A stretch of DNA of 64,000 bases from Manduca sexta (lineage: Eukaryota > Arthropoda > Insecta > Lepidoptera > Sphingidae). The notes under the pieces are model-generated. The model searched no databases and was not told the origin of the DNA. It was given only the letters and a program-made list of their open reading frames with translations. Position 1 is the stretch's first letter, and each line of letters opens with the position of its first letter. Shown one piece after another: positions 1-11,194 of the stretch. Both the position numbers and the translations under genes were made by a program. The stretch lies in the NCBI RefSeq assembly GCF_014839805.1, contig NC_051142.1, positions 19,438,589-19,502,588 on the forward strand. The letters run 5' to 3'.

Positions 1-984
1 ATATATGTACGGTCAGACCCAAATGAATTTATACGTTGACAGGGAACCGTTCCATATCAATTACTTCGTACGTAATTTGGTTTCATCATGGTGGCGTATA
101 AACAATGACGTTTTACAAATAGACGCGTCATAGACTTAACAAAATTGCACATAAAAACAGCGCACTATTTACTGTAGTCACATACTTGTACAGTCCTAGC
201 AGCTCGCATTGATACGGGCCGTGGCCATCTACTTTATTGGTCTCTGGTCGCCGTGACAGTCGAATAAAATGCGTTTATTAGTTAAAAATAATTTAAATAG
301 TTTATACTTATTACTAACGTATGAAATGAAACGTTTTTTTCATTCACAGTAGGAGTTTAATTTATACATCGTCTAAAAACTCATGAAGGCATTTTAATTA
401 TAATAAATTAGTGAGCCGACTAGTAGCGACAGTAGTTGGAGGTTGACTAAGTGAATGTCGGGCAATTACCTTGCTTTCGTCGTCAATACTGAGCTCGGAC
501 AACGTATCTATATAATAAAAACATCTCTGATAATAAAAACGCGTTTGAGGCTTATTGTACCTATGAGTTTGGCCTCTTACATAATGTGAAACACTAATTG
601 TCGAATACAATATTATGGTGCGACCAAATAATAGTCAACAAGAGTACATTAATTGTCTTATACGTTCGCTGGTGGATAACATTGTGAAAGAGAACATAAA
701 TCATTTGCCGTCGATATAAATAAGATAACGTTTTTGTGATGGGTCAAATCAAGGACAGTGGGATGAACTCGCGCAGTTAGTTTAAGCGTATTGTAAGTAT
801 CTATTATTGCAACGTTTAGGTTTTCAAAGTTAAGAGTCACGTGATCTTGTCCATTTTTAACACATGTATTTATCTAGCTTAACTAACAATTTTAATTGGG
901 CACTGACTCCAAAATTGATGTCATGTATATACCTGTTATGTGAAATTATTTTTTTGTTTTGAGTGTTTTTTTTTCTCATATATG
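1..984. other. Intergenic, no gene seen
   Basis: AT-rich sequence with only short chance ORFs. The one recognisable piece is at about 893-950, which resembles the right arm of the inverted-repeat element at 18901-19002: both carry 'gactccaaaa' followed by 'tatacctgttat'. Confidence 0.6.
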
Positions 985-1147
985 ACTAGCTTTTGCCTGC
1001 TGAACCAACTGCGTAAAAAACTTTCCGGCATAAAAGTAGTCCATAGCACTCAGGAGTACTATAGTTTCCGATTAGTGAAAGAAAAATCAAAAGCGGTTTA
1101 ATATTTCCTGAGATTAGCGCGTTCAAACAAACAAACTCTTCAGCTAG
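985..1147 (+). repeat. Interspersed repeat, 'ctagcttttgcc' family (family C)
   Basis: It begins with 'gactagcttttgcctgc' and ends with 'cctgagattagcgcgttc', an (aaac)n stretch and 'tcttcagct'. The same ends occur at 21060-22050, 24603-24858, 25455-25625, 32938-33826 and 55712-55934. This repeat type is very common in lepidopteran genomes; its class (LINE 3' end or non-autonomous element) cannot be settled here. Confidence 0.75.
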
Positions 1148-1593
1148 ATAGCTAGCTAAAACATTGCTTTCGAAACGCTCACATCGCACATAAAAACATT
1201 TTATGTCCTTTCTAACCGTTAGCCGAACAGTAAAATTGCTCGTGTACTGTTATACAAAACATGAATGTCGAGGTCGCTGTAAGGCCGTCTTATAAAAATC
1301 CTTGCATAATTATACTTTGTTTAAACTTCGAGGAAAATTATTTGTATTACTTGGTAGGACTGCCTCAGTGGCGTAGTTGTACTGCATGCGCGGTACGATA
1401 GCGCTCTGAGGTCTTAGGTTCGACTCCCGGGTCGGGCAAAGTGATATTTGGGTTTTTCAGCTCAGTAGCAGCCCGGAGTCTGGAATTTGTGTCTAATATG
1501 GTGATAGGCTCGCCCCTTATCACATTATGGGACGGAACACACTTGGCGAAAAGTGGATGCCTTGGTTGCGCCTCTGCATACCCCTTCAGGGAT

Positions 1594-3301
1594 CTCTGGT
1601 CAAGATTCTTGCTCTGGTCAAGATTTTTGCTGACATCCTCAATGCAGCATTCCAGAACTGCTACTTTCCTGAGGCCTGGAAAGAAGCAGTCGTGATAGGG
1701 ATTCACAAGCCGGGTAAACCCGCGTCAGATCCGGCCTCTTATAGGCCCATTAGCCTCCTTAGTACGATAGGGAAACTTTATGAGCGGATCGTCCTCGACC
1801 GTCTCAAAATAGTAGCCAATTCTCACAATCTGCTCCCTCCGGAGCAGTTTGGTTTCCGTAATAGGCACAGTTGCGTGCATCAGATATTCCGCATCACGGA
1901 GCATGTCTACTCTAAATTCAAGTTAGGATTTTATACCGGTGCTCTCTTCTTCGATGTTGAGAAAGCATTCGACAAAGTGTGGCACAACGGCTTGCTGTAC
2001 AAGCTGTACACTCTCAACGTGCCCACACATCTCGTGCACATCATACGAGAATTTTTGTCGAATCGCGGTTTTCAAATATCGCGTCGAGGGCACCCTCTCC
2101 TCTAGACATACCATCTCGGCCGGAGTCCCGCAAGGCTCCGCGCTATCACCCTTTCTCTTCTCGCTATATACTAGCGATATTCCTAAATTCAAAGACGCCC
2201 ATCTGGCGCTATTCGCGGACGATACGGCGATCTACGCTTCACGTAGAGAGCCGGAACATGTGGTGCGCACTTTGCAGGCCGCCGCCGACCAGCTCGGCGA
2301 GTGGTTTCGCAAATGGCGCATCACCGTCAACCCCTCCAAAAGCCAAGCTATCCTATTCTATAGGAAGTTTCAGAGAGAAGCGCCTAACGCTTCAGTTAGA
2401 TTGTCTGGCCAGATCATCCCTTGGACCCATAAGGTCAAATATCTAGGTGTGATCCTTGATCAGAAGTTGACCTTCGTTCCACACGTAAATGCGGTACGCG
2501 CGCGAGCCGCATTCGCGATGGGCCAGCTCCACTGGCTCTTAAACAGTAAAAGTAAGATGTCTATCCGCAACAAGATTAGGATCTTCACTACGTGCATTAG
2601 ACCAATAATGACGTACGCGTCCCCGCATTCGCGCATGTACCGCCTGCTCGACTTCAGCGTCTGCAGGTGTTACAAAACAAATTTCTTAGACGTGCACTCG
2701 GTGCCCCGTGGTACGTTCGCAATCGCAACCTCCACGTGGACACCGATATGCCGACCATCAGGCACTTTATGCACATGGCCAGCAGACGCTATTTCGATAA
2801 GGTGGTCAATCACCCGAATCCGTTAGTCCGACTAAATTCAAAATACACTCCATTCGACCGCGCGAAATGGAGAAGACTGCGTTCAGTACTATCAGATCCA
2901 GAGGACGATATAACTCTGGCAATACGTAGAAAGCACGAGCTGCTTAAAAAGCTCAAACACTCCACACGACCGCTGCTCCGTCCTCGCCGTCAAGGACCTC
3001 GCCGCGTCCCCCGTCCTCCCGACCCTTCTGATAATTCCGGCCCGGGCGCCGATGTAAACATGTTAGACTGTTAGGTCGTTTTTTTCGCTCCTTTCGCGTT
3101 TCCATAATCGCTGATGTCCCCAAAACATCTTCTCTCAGTGGCCGTCCTGAGCCGAGGTCGTGACCCTTTAGAGGGTCGCCCTCAGCATGGTCACTTAAGG
3201 GCTCGCAGTGTCTAAAGCACGCACCCGCAAGACCGGTGTGTTTGTATAAGCCGGCCCTTGCCAGGCTAACAAACGTAGGTCAGGATCAAAAAAAAAAAAA
3301 A
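1594..3301 (+). mobile_element. 5'-truncated Jockey-clade LINE with poly(A) tail
   Basis: This is a dead non-LTR retrotransposon copy. Only the reverse transcriptase and C-terminal part of ORF2 remain, followed by a ~220-bp 3' UTR and an A13 tail ending near 3300. RT landmarks are YRPISLLSTIGKLYERI, LLPPEQFGFR, DVEKAFDKVWH, GVPQGSALSPFLF and the catalytic FADD (LALFADDTAIY). The coding frame shifts twice, near 2075-2085 and near 2625-2640, so no intact protein can be made. The endonuclease and ORF1 are absent through 5' truncation, which is normal for LINE insertions. At the 5' junction an 18-bp segment is tandemly duplicated (1594-1611 and 1612-1629, one mismatch). Confidence 0.9.
1612..3074 (+). 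pseudogene. Jockey ORF2 remnant (reverse transcriptase, C-terminal region)
   Basis: The coding remnant lies in three segments in alternating frames: about 1612-2080, about 2080-2630, and about 2630-3074. The first carries RT fingers and palm (RPISLLSTIGKLYERIVLDR). The second carries the palm active site FADD, the WRITVNPSKSQ motif and VKYLGVILDQKLTF. The third is the C-terminal region (NKFLRRALGAPWYVRNRNL), ending at TAG/TAA codons around 3072. The first open frame artificially begins inside the SINE, so its apparent N-terminus (MGRNTLGEKW) is not element sequence. Product if intact: an RNA-dependent DNA polymerase used in target-primed reverse transcription. It is not functional here. Confidence 0.88.
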
Positions 3302-3339
3302 TCAGGGATAAATGCGTGATGTTGTGTGTACTTGGTAGG

Positions 3340-4086
3340 TCTCTAGTGTGCGTGTTTGTTTGTCGGTGAAACATTATTTATTTCGGCCTATATAATAATA
3401 GTTATTGTTGTCAATTTGGATTAAAATCAGTGCCGAATTTGTGCCGCCTGGTACCTATGTCTTGCATTCGGGAGCCTTTTTTGCGACAAGCTAAAAAAAG
3501 GGTCCTCGTTTGTAACTATGCCGGCCCTTAGGCCGCGGCTTTTACGGCCTATTGACAAACCCGGCGCTGATTAAAATCTAAAGTATTATATTGTAAATGT
3601 GAAGATTATGGTTTTTTGTTCAAAGGCTCTTATTTCTGAAATATTTACTCCGATTTCAGAAATTCTTTCGGTCTAAGAGGTTCTACATTATCCTTATGCG
3701 CTAGTCTTGTATCTAGTCTTGGTAAAGGACGTTAACGCGGTCGGAATCGGTATAGCTAACTTAAATATAAGCAGGATATAATATAAGTTAAATATAATTG
3801 TACATATGTATTTATATCTTGAACAACATTATGACACGGCAAATATTGATGAAAAGAATAAATAAAACCTTCTTGACGTATTGCCACGTGTTTTTTTTTA
3901 AACGTGGGAATTACGTAATCAATTTTATTCATACGGTTGTCAGTCGTCCGGACTTCCCCAGATTTTGCTCGCTCATGCGGTATATGTGAAATAATAATTA
4001 TTAATGTTATTTGGCATTCGTATAACGTAGTTTTTTTTTTCAACGCCACTACCCTAAATTTTTTCCTTAAAAAAAATAAAAATACA
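3340..4086. other. No gene or known repeat seen
   Basis: About 750 bp of AT-rich sequence with short homopolymers. The largest ORFs are under 100 codons on either strand and show no recognisable motif. Confidence 0.5.
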
Positions 4087-4195
4087 TTGACTGTCTCTGT
4101 GACGTAGTTGTTTTGCGAGACGACTGCAGTGTTGAGGTCTAGGGTTCAATTTCCGGGTCGGAGTCTGGAAGTTGCGGAAAGTGGGTGAACTTGTA
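4087..4195 (+). repeat. Fragment of the tRNA-headed SINE
   Basis: Matches the 1359 SINE over 'gtctctgtgacgtagttg', 'gttgaggtctagggttcaa' (B box) and 'gggtcggagtctggaagt'. The middle of the family body is deleted. Confidence 0.7.
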
Positions 4196-4664
4196 CCGTA
4201 TCTGTTGTTGTATTTTTTTTGCATGGGAACACTCCAGTCGGGCCAATTACATTTTCTGCAGCAGAAGATCCGAAAAACATAATTTAAAAGGAAAAATTAC
4301 AACTAATGACTTAACAATTCATAACAATAATGAGTTCCTCTGAAAATTTATGGCTATTATAATAAATCTACAAGTTAGCACCGTAAATTTTTTTGGTATT
4401 GGCACGAAAACTGTCAGAGGTGGTGATGCGTAGCGGTCTTCATATCTTGATGTAAGTTATATGTCTGATCGTAGTGCACTCTACGCTGTGCAAACTATTT
4501 ACATACAGCCACTTGTCTCTAATGAATGAGATTAATGTCCATTTGAATCGTTTGGTTGAGTTCATATCAATTGGTTATAGGTTTCCTTTAATATAACGCA
4601 GCTGTTTTGAGTACATCATTGACTAATGACTTAGCCATTATGCCTATATAGATATTAAGCCGCG

Positions 4665-4765
4665 ATAGCTTACCTGGAAAAGAACGGACTGCCGTGATGA
4701 AGGTCATAGGATCAAAACAAGGCATACTGACTTTTCGAAGTTGTATTATCGCTCGCTTTAACGAT
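4665..4765 (+). repeat. Degenerate fragment of SINE family B
   Basis: Retains 'cgatagcttacctgg', a B-box-like 'aggatcaaaac', and 'ctgacttttcgaag' then 'tatcgctcgctttaacg'. These correspond in order to the fuller copy at 27722-28029. The 3' half is missing. Confidence 0.6.
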
Positions 4766-5484
4766 AGGTATGGTCAGGTAACCTGCATTTAAATTAGATT
4801 TCTAAGTAAAAATATCGAAATCGAGAGTATGTGGAATTTGTTTAGGCTAACGTGGTGTATTAAGACCTAAATATTCTAAGTAGCGGACCCCGAGCTCAAC
4901 AGTGCGACAGTATATGTATAATACAGTACTGGGTTAATATATTAGATATTAAATAATAATAAATGATGAATTTTACGAGTTTTTACATAAAGGTTGAGAA
5001 ACCGGGCTACTCATTGTTATGATTGTTAACTTATACTGTTGCGGTAACAAGTAATAACACAATGGCGAATACTAAATTCGGGACGATCAATTATTTGTAA
5101 TCTGTAGAAGGAGATATATCTAAAATTATTTTTTTCCGCTATAACATCACGCTATGACCAATAGAAAAAGCGGACGAAATTGATTCCTTTCGAGAGCTTC
5201 CGGTGCGTGCGCCGAGTAAACGGAAGTTATGCAACAATCATACATGACGGATTTATCATCTTAAAATGTTCTTAAAATAAATATTACAAAGCAAATTTCC
5301 CCGCCGCATCTATCTGCCTATCTAAACACGATAAACTCAAAAATGAGTAATAGAATTATCAGAATCTGGTACATCTGGAGATAGGCGCGTTCAATCAAAA
5401 AGATAGACCTCTTCAACTTCCAATAGCATAGACTTCCGCGTATCTTCATTGACTAATTCATAAATACGATTAAGATAGTTAAAA
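4766..5484. other. No gene or known repeat seen
   Basis: AT-rich stretch without an ORF of note on either strand. Confidence 0.5.
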
Positions 5485-5489
5485 TGAGT

Positions 5490-5828
5490 GCATATTTATA
5501 TATGTGTGGTGAGATATATTCAGAAATGAGGAGATGCGTAGGAGAACAAAGGTTACCGACATAGCCCATAGGATTAGCAAGTTGAAATGGCAGTGGGCCG
5601 GGCACATAGCTCGAAGAACCGATGGCCATTGGGTTCGAAAGGTTCTAGAGTAAAGGCCACGTACAGTCAAGCGAAATGTCGGACGCCCGCCTTCAAGGTG
5701 GAAGGACGACCTGGCTAAGGTCGCAGGAAGTCGCTGGATGCAGGCCGCTTCCACAGGTCGACGTGGAGACCCTTGGGGGAGGCCTATGTTCAGCAGTGGA
5801 CTTCCTGTGGCTGAAATGATGATGATGA
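5490..5828 (+). mobile_element. 3' end of an RTE-clade LINE, broken
   Basis: A plus-strand frame reads KWQWAGHIARRTDGHWVRK and then, after a stop, VGRPPSRWKDDLAKVAGSRW and LPVAEMMMM. This is the conserved C-terminus of RTE-type reverse transcriptase proteins in insects. The (atg)n run at 5816-5829 is the usual RTE 3' tail. The stop codon at about 5652 replaces the tryptophan expected in the LEWRPR motif, so the copy is dead as well as 5'-truncated. The minus-strand ORFs here are shadows. Confidence 0.85.
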
Positions 5829-5829
5829 T

Positions 5830-6250
5830 ATTTGTTCTCCACGAGGAAATCGTTTAAATGTCCAATAAACCCAAGGCGGTGTGAAACACGTATATCAGGT
5901 TTACCAGAAAAACAGCAATGGCGTACTTCGTCAAGCCCAGCGGTGTGGGTCTTTGACTTTGGCCATACTTGCCAACACCCACGATTGTAACAAGAACAAC
6001 CCTTGCGTATCCCATAATAATTCCACAAATTCCCCAACTATTTAAGGTGTTGGGTTTATTTCAAGAAAAACACAGTTGCCGGTCGGTATTTGGAATTTCC
6101 ATTTGTTTGGCTTAATGATTCGTATGTAATGTAAACATTTACTATGTATGTACACTGAGCAATGTGTGTGTGACGTCACAATGAATTGCCTTCTCTTATA
6201 AAGGGCAAGTGAATTGTTCTGGGGTTCTCGTTTTTTTTAAACGGGCGCGG
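5830..6250. other. No gene seen
   Basis: No supported coding or repeat feature between the RTE tail and the next repeat. Confidence 0.5.
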
Positions 6251-6254
6251 CAAA

Positions 6255-6483
6255 GTGTTTCTCCAGCACCTGATGGTAAGTGGAGTGGGGTTCAATAGAA
6301 TATCGACTGACGAGAGATGATTACCCCCGACACTCGACACAATTTTGCCGGCCTGTTGGAACCGGATATACACAGGCGGAACCCTGAACGCGACACACTT
6401 ACGTGGCCCACTATGGCGGGTTTAACACCTTGTGTACAGTGGTCGCTATCCGGGCGGATATAAAACATATCCTACCACCAGCA
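6255..6483 (-). repeat. Interspersed repeat family A ('gccggcataattgtgtcgac')
   Basis: Reverse orientation of a ~220-bp repeat whose forward form runs from 'tggtggtaggatattttata' through 'gccggcataattgtg' to 'ccacttaccatcaggtg'. Other copies are at 7609 (fragment), 10536, 24212, 29722, 34640(-) and, degenerate, 38825-39150(-). No coding capacity. A non-autonomous mobile element is likely, of unknown class. Confidence 0.75.
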
Positions 6484-6653
6484 TGCTCGTATGTAATAGT
6501 GTAATTAGCACCCTTTGTTTCAGTTCTAATAGCGATCGGATATAGCCTTATGGTACCCAGGAGCAGTATTAATGAGTTCACGAAGGCTGCCGTGTGCTTG
6601 TAGTCGGCAACAGATATAACCGCTATGTTATCACGCAATGACGCGGGTTCTTA

Positions 6654-6799
6654 CGCTAAGAACTCACGAAGCGGTTTTTACCCGCGCTCGCCGCGGTTGC
6701 GGGCCCGCAATTCCTGTAGAATGCAAAAATAAATGCACATTTCACAGCGCGTTTTACGCCCGCACCCGCCAGTAAAAACCGCTTCGGGAGTTCTTAGTG
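6654..6799. mobile_element. 146-bp MITE with TTA target duplication
   Basis: Terminal inverted repeats: left 'ctaagaactcacgaagcgg' plus 'tttttac', right the reverse complement with one mismatch ('gtaaaaaccgcttcgggag' plus 'ttcttag'). TTA flanks both ends (6651-6653 and 6800-6802). A 3-bp TWA duplication is the hallmark of PIF/Harbinger-type transposition; that assignment is inference because no transposase is present. The core is GC-rich (cccgcgctcgccgcgg). Confidence 0.75.
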
Positions 6800-6837
6800 T
6801 TAAAGCGATTTCCCTGTGAAACAAATCCGTTTTGTCA

Positions 6838-6962
6838 ATTTCTGTCATCCAGTAGAATTAACTATTGTGTTCCGGTTTGAAAGGTGTTGAAGCTAATGTA
6901 ATTACTTGCAGTATGAGACTTAACATCTTATGTGGTTAATACATTGCTTTGGTATTGAATTA
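6838..6962 (-). repeat. Fragment of interspersed repeat family F
   Basis: Matches the left half of the element at 13025: 'tgttccggtttgaa', 'gtaattact', 'gagacttaacatct'. It is in the same orientation as the 13025 copy and truncated at the right. Confidence 0.6.
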
Positions 6963-6965
6963 TAT

Positions 6966-8258
6966 TTTTTTGCTTTAATAAAATATGTTATCGACATTTA
7001 GTATTTCTTTACTTCAGTTTTTCCGTTACGCACGCTCTGATAGAAAAACATCTTTTGTAAATACGCCAAATTTTATGACGGCTTCTGAGAATAACTGCGT
7101 TTAGTCGAATTGAAAAGTTCCAAGCTATTCGTATTTATTTATTCAAATGCGTCAGAAGCTTTTATAGGCTATAATAGGAGTTCAGTTTGTAATTTGATGT
7201 TACTACTGCTCAGGGTTTGCGGACAAACGAGGTTTACCATCACCGCCATTTTGTTTTAGTAGTAGTCAATCGATTTATTAAACACGTGTCAAGATATAAG
7301 TATTTCATATCGAGCATTATCCCGCTGTTTGCACTAAAAAGATACAACATGTCATGTTTTAATAACACGCGATCCCGTGTCGCGAACGTGTTGATAAACT
7401 ATCAGCTTCCTCGAATGACGTGTTTGGTCGAATCGTTTCGAACGGAGCCATCGTTTTTAATTATATTCATGTTTTCCTCGTCATCTTTATCGTGTACTGT
7501 GATGGTTTTTTCCTGTTTTTACTCGTGATGGTTGGGTGAACTGTGTTGTGTAATCTTAATGAATGATAGAAATTATTTATTTGTAACAAACTCACGCGAT
7601 TTACATCCGGTTCTGACAGGCCGGCATAATTGTGTCGACTGTCGAGTAATTATCTCTCGTCAGTCTTCTGAAAATTCTTTCGTTAATATGAAGGTAAGTT
7701 ATCCCCGATTTAATATTTTGTTTCTGGCGATTAACTTCACCCACAGAACATAATAGTATGTTTACATAACATTATGTCGATATACATCGCTGTCTTTATG
7801 TATATTGTTTCCGAAGCGCAAATCGAACCTGTGACCTAAATTTCAGCTGATTAATCACTTGCCGCGGTGCCGAGGTCGATCAATTATAATGAAAGTGTAT
7901 TCGTTTAATTAATTCATGGATATACGTATAATCAATATCATTTACGAGACACTGGTTCCAGTGACGTTTTCTTACTATTACAATTTTCTTTAAAAGTAAA
8001 AGTACTTTGTAATGATCAGGAATGTGTAGATCGGGCTGATTCTGGTTCTCTCCAGTATCCATGACGAGCTAACCGGAAAACTCTAATCGAAATAGCTATC
8101 GGGACGGCAGAAAACGTGCGTATAATCCCGCATCGATATCGGGACAAATCAGGAAACGGCATACCAATAAAATAAACCAGAAACATGTTTCTGCATGCTC
8201 GTCGACTGAGTCATTAGTTGTTATGTGTCATTTACGGTAATCAGACTGGTTATGCCCT
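6966..8258. other. No gene seen; one small repeat fragment
   Basis: ORFs of up to 103 codons (7217-7528) have no recognisable domain and no splice support. A family A fragment lies at 7609-7666 ('caggccggcataattgtgtc'). Confidence 0.5.
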
Positions 8259-8261
8259 ACT

Positions 8262-8440
8262 AACCGGGAGAGAGGCTCGGTCATGTCGGATTGCTGTCTC
8301 ACCGGACTGTGAGAGTGAAAGAACAGAATGTGCACCCGTGTGTTGCGCACACACTTGTGCACTATAATATCTCCCGCGTACTTGGCTGATCTCCGTTGAG
8401 ATTGCTGCCGTGGCTGAAATTTGGTTGGGAAGGAATCTAC
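8262..8440 (+). repeat. Interspersed repeat family D, copy 1
   Basis: Shares 'cggtcatgtcggattgc', 'gtctcaccggact', 'tgagagtgaa' and 'cttgtgcactataatatct' in order with 25950-26180 in the ABC transporter gene. The class is unknown. Confidence 0.7.
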
Positions 8441-8624
8441 TAAGCAGCGTAAAACTGCTCGCATATTGCTTAAGGGCTTTAATGTTCGCTGTTGCTATAT
8501 ATTTATGACTTATTTTGTGTTACTCGGGTACTTGAGTGAGGAAACTCGATTTAAAATCAATGCTATCACTTAAGTGGTTAATCGTAACACTGAATACACA
8601 TTCGTCACAATAATAATTATAATA

Positions 8625-8812
8625 TTAGCCGTTATACTGTCCTACTGTTGGGCACCGGCCTCCGCTACTACTGAGAGGGTTTAGGCCTTAGTCCACCACG
8701 CTGGCCTGCGGATTAGCAGACTTCACTCACTCTCATTCCTATAGACAATTTCTCAGGTATGTAGGTTTTCCCACAATGTTTCCCTTAACCGTCAAAGCAA
8801 GTAATAATTCAC
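8625..8812 (-). repeat. SINE family B, reverse, truncated
   Basis: Reverse complement of the 3' two thirds of the 27722 element: 'ggccttagtccaccacgctg', 'cctatagacaatttctcagg', 'gttttcccacaatgtttccc'. It lacks the tRNA-like head. Confidence 0.75.
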
Positions 8813-10010
8813 AAAGAAAACATACTGGTCACAATGCCAACCCAATAACGTGGTGAACTAACGCCTAAAGAACAGTAAACAAGGCCCATACCGAATTATG
8901 GTACTGTTTACTCAACATTGGTATTCATATTCTATATACAACATAAATGAATCCCTATTTCCCTTGGGCACGCCATCACGCGTGAACGGCTGGACCAATT
9001 TCACAATTTTTTTTTGTGTTTGTTATTGTCAGGAGAAGGTTCTTATGAAAGAAAAAATTAAGAAAGTTGAGTGGAACGTTAGAAAATTTAAGAAAAGTTA
9101 ATTTCAGCGATTGACAGAATGCGCGCTGCAAATTCATAGTTAAGACGGGACAATGTCCGTCGGGTCAACTAGTGATAATATATAACAATGCCACAATGTA
9201 GTGCCACGTGGAGCGGCCGACATGTCTGACATCGCAAAACAGAACGTAACAATTTATCGTACTATTGTAATTAATAGTGATTACATTGTACATTACGCGA
9301 GGGTACGTTCTGAAACACGTGTTGGTAAATAGGGTTGGCATTATGACTTATTTGTGATTTTTTTCATAAGGTAGGTGTTGTTCGCGTTTCGTGTAAATGA
9401 CCTTTCCCAACATGAAAATACAGCTGTAGACACAATTGTGTTTAATTTTACTTCTAGTGGCGTAGCTTGATAAACAGAGGCCTTATATCAAAATTTGTAG
9501 AAGGACCTTGAATCGCCGGATTTATACTATATTATTATTTATTTATTTATGAGCCATTTAATATGTGTTGCCCCGCACGTCCTACGCGTGCCTACCATGC
9601 GCAACTAAAAAAAAACGTGCTCGATTTCATGTTTTAGTGTGATAGGGTTGGTTGCTTGCTTAGGTGTAGCGTAAGGGCTAAGAGCAGCCCTTAAAGTTCA
9701 TGGGCCTCGTTTGTTTGATACGGCTGATACAGCTGTAGCTACCTTAAGAAACATCCAAACTCCTTCGCAAAGTTTTGCAATATTGTAGTTTTATATAAAT
9801 ATTTATTGGTCAAGCACACGAACTTGCATTTATGACAAGTCAGCAACAATGTTAGCTTCACAACGAGCAGCTATCTTTGTATCTATTGGCACAGATATCC
9901 GTGTTGATCACGTTCCTTGATAATACCAGTCAAGCGCGAAACTACTTGGATCGCGTACCGTGGGGTTTAGCACACGATTCCGCACTAGAAAATTTAAAAT
10001 CTTTATATTT
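8813..10010. other. No gene seen
   Basis: AT-rich; a (tta/ttta)n simple repeat at 9527-9552. No ORF with recognisable content. Confidence 0.5.
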
Positions 10011-10172
10011 GAAATGAAATGAAATGAAATGATTTATTTGAATCTGTAAAATGTTATACATTATTTAGATTCCGTCAATATTAATTCTACCACCAGTTCG
10101 GAAAGCAGTTTTCACCAGAGAAGAACGGGCAAGAAACTCTGGTGTTGCTGTTTTCAATCAGTTTAGGGTAAA
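10011..10172 (-). mobile_element. 3' end of a non-LTR element, reverse, with (gaaat)n tail
   Basis: A (gaaat)4 run at 10011-10031 begins the unit. Read on the minus strand, the sequence carries 'gagtttcttgcccgttcttc' and 'ttccgaactggtggtag' and ends in (atttc)n, the arrangement of a retroposon 3' end with a simple-repeat tail. No coding part remains. Confidence 0.6.
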
Positions 10173-10535
10173 GACTACAGTACATGATATAGTGAGAAGA
10201 GAAAAAAAAAGTTTAGAGCAGTTCATTTATAGGCTCGTGAAATAAGGAATAAATTAATTTAATTTTTTATATGACTGCACAACCCTCTCAGGAATCATGA
10301 AATTTCTCTATTATCCTTATAATTATTTCCTCCCAGCACCTCTAGCAATTAGAAATTAGAAATGTAAGCGAAATGGGCAGAACAGTCCACACAAGCAGCA
10401 CTTGTCACGAGTATGACGCATGTGCCAGCCATCGGCCTCCTCAACCGTATTGTAGGGAAGTGGCCGACCCGTCACACGATTTGTGTAGTATATTTAAAAT
10501 CGTACAATGTCTTTTTATTTTATACTGTAAACATT

Positions 10536-10760
10536 TGTTGGTGGTAGGATATATTTTATATCCGTCCGGATAGCTACCACCTTACACAAGTTGTTAAAAT
10601 CCGCCATAATGGCCTACGTAAGTGTGTCGCATTCCGGGATCAGCCTGTGTATATCCGGTTCCAACAGGCCGGCATAATAGTGTCTGTCGAGGGGTAGTTA
10701 TCTTTCGACAGTCGACGTTCTATTTGACTCCACTCCACTTACCATCAGGTGCAGTAGGAT
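10536..10760 (+). repeat. Interspersed repeat family A, forward
   Basis: Runs from 'ggtggtaggatatatttta' through 'caacaggccggcataat' to 'ccacttaccatcaggtgcag'. Nearly full length compared with 24212 and 29722. Confidence 0.75.
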
Positions 10761-10844
10761 CATGATGCCTTGCTCACATATAAAAAAGCCACCTGTTTTA
10801 GTTTAAAAATAGACCAATTTAAAGTCAAGACATACGAACGCCTT

Positions 10845-11005
10845 AAAATTAAACTCTTTTTCAGTCCAGTCCCCCTCGTGACCACGAAGGCTGCAAAGTC
10901 TTCGAAACGTCGGGAGAAAACTAAAACATTATAACCGCGATAAATTCTGAAAAATAGTTTCATTTTAATGTCTAACATTCGCGTAAGCATAAGAAATCAT
11001 TATAC
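10845..11005 (+). repeat. Interspersed repeat family G
   Basis: Contains 'gaccacgaaggctgcaaag', 'tcttcgaaacgtcgggag' and, at its end, 'gtctaacattcgcgtaag' then 'cataagaaatcatt'. The same modules recur near 15455-15870, 27520-27690 and 30000-30115, and the terminal module near 40003. The class is unknown. Confidence 0.65.
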
Positions 11006-11194
11006 GGACGCCTTTCATAGTTTTTGCGTATTCAACTCTGAAAACGTATAAAAATATAGTTTGCGTTTTTTGCGCTGTGTTACGCAGTTTTCAATATGTC
11101 GTGTTGTTAAGCTATTAATTACTATTTACAACACCGTATAAACTTTGTTTACCTAACATTTACTCACGTATTACGCGCAGTTAAACAAATTGCT

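Larger units (their letters stand above)
1348..3339 (+). mobile_element. tRNA-derived SINE split by a nested Jockey LINE
   Basis: The SINE runs 1359-1593 and resumes at 3302-3328. Its head has a pol III A box (tggcgtagttg, 1369-1379) and B box (ggttcgactcc, 1418-1428), followed by the family body ('gtctaatatggtgatagg', 'ggttgcgcctctgcata'). A perfect 11-bp target-site duplication, tacttggtagg, flanks the whole unit (1348-1358 and 3329-3339). The SINE is interrupted by a LINE bounded by its own 8-bp duplication, tcagggat (1586-1593 and 3302-3309). The order of events is therefore clear: SINE first, LINE second. Related SINE copies lie near 4087, 14405(-), 39942, 47364(-) and 56494. Confidence 0.9.

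Noticed and set aside
1358..1430. tRNA-like A and B boxes as a real tRNA gene
   Set aside because: No cloverleaf or anticodon arm can be completed, and the same head recurs as part of a SINE body at several loci.
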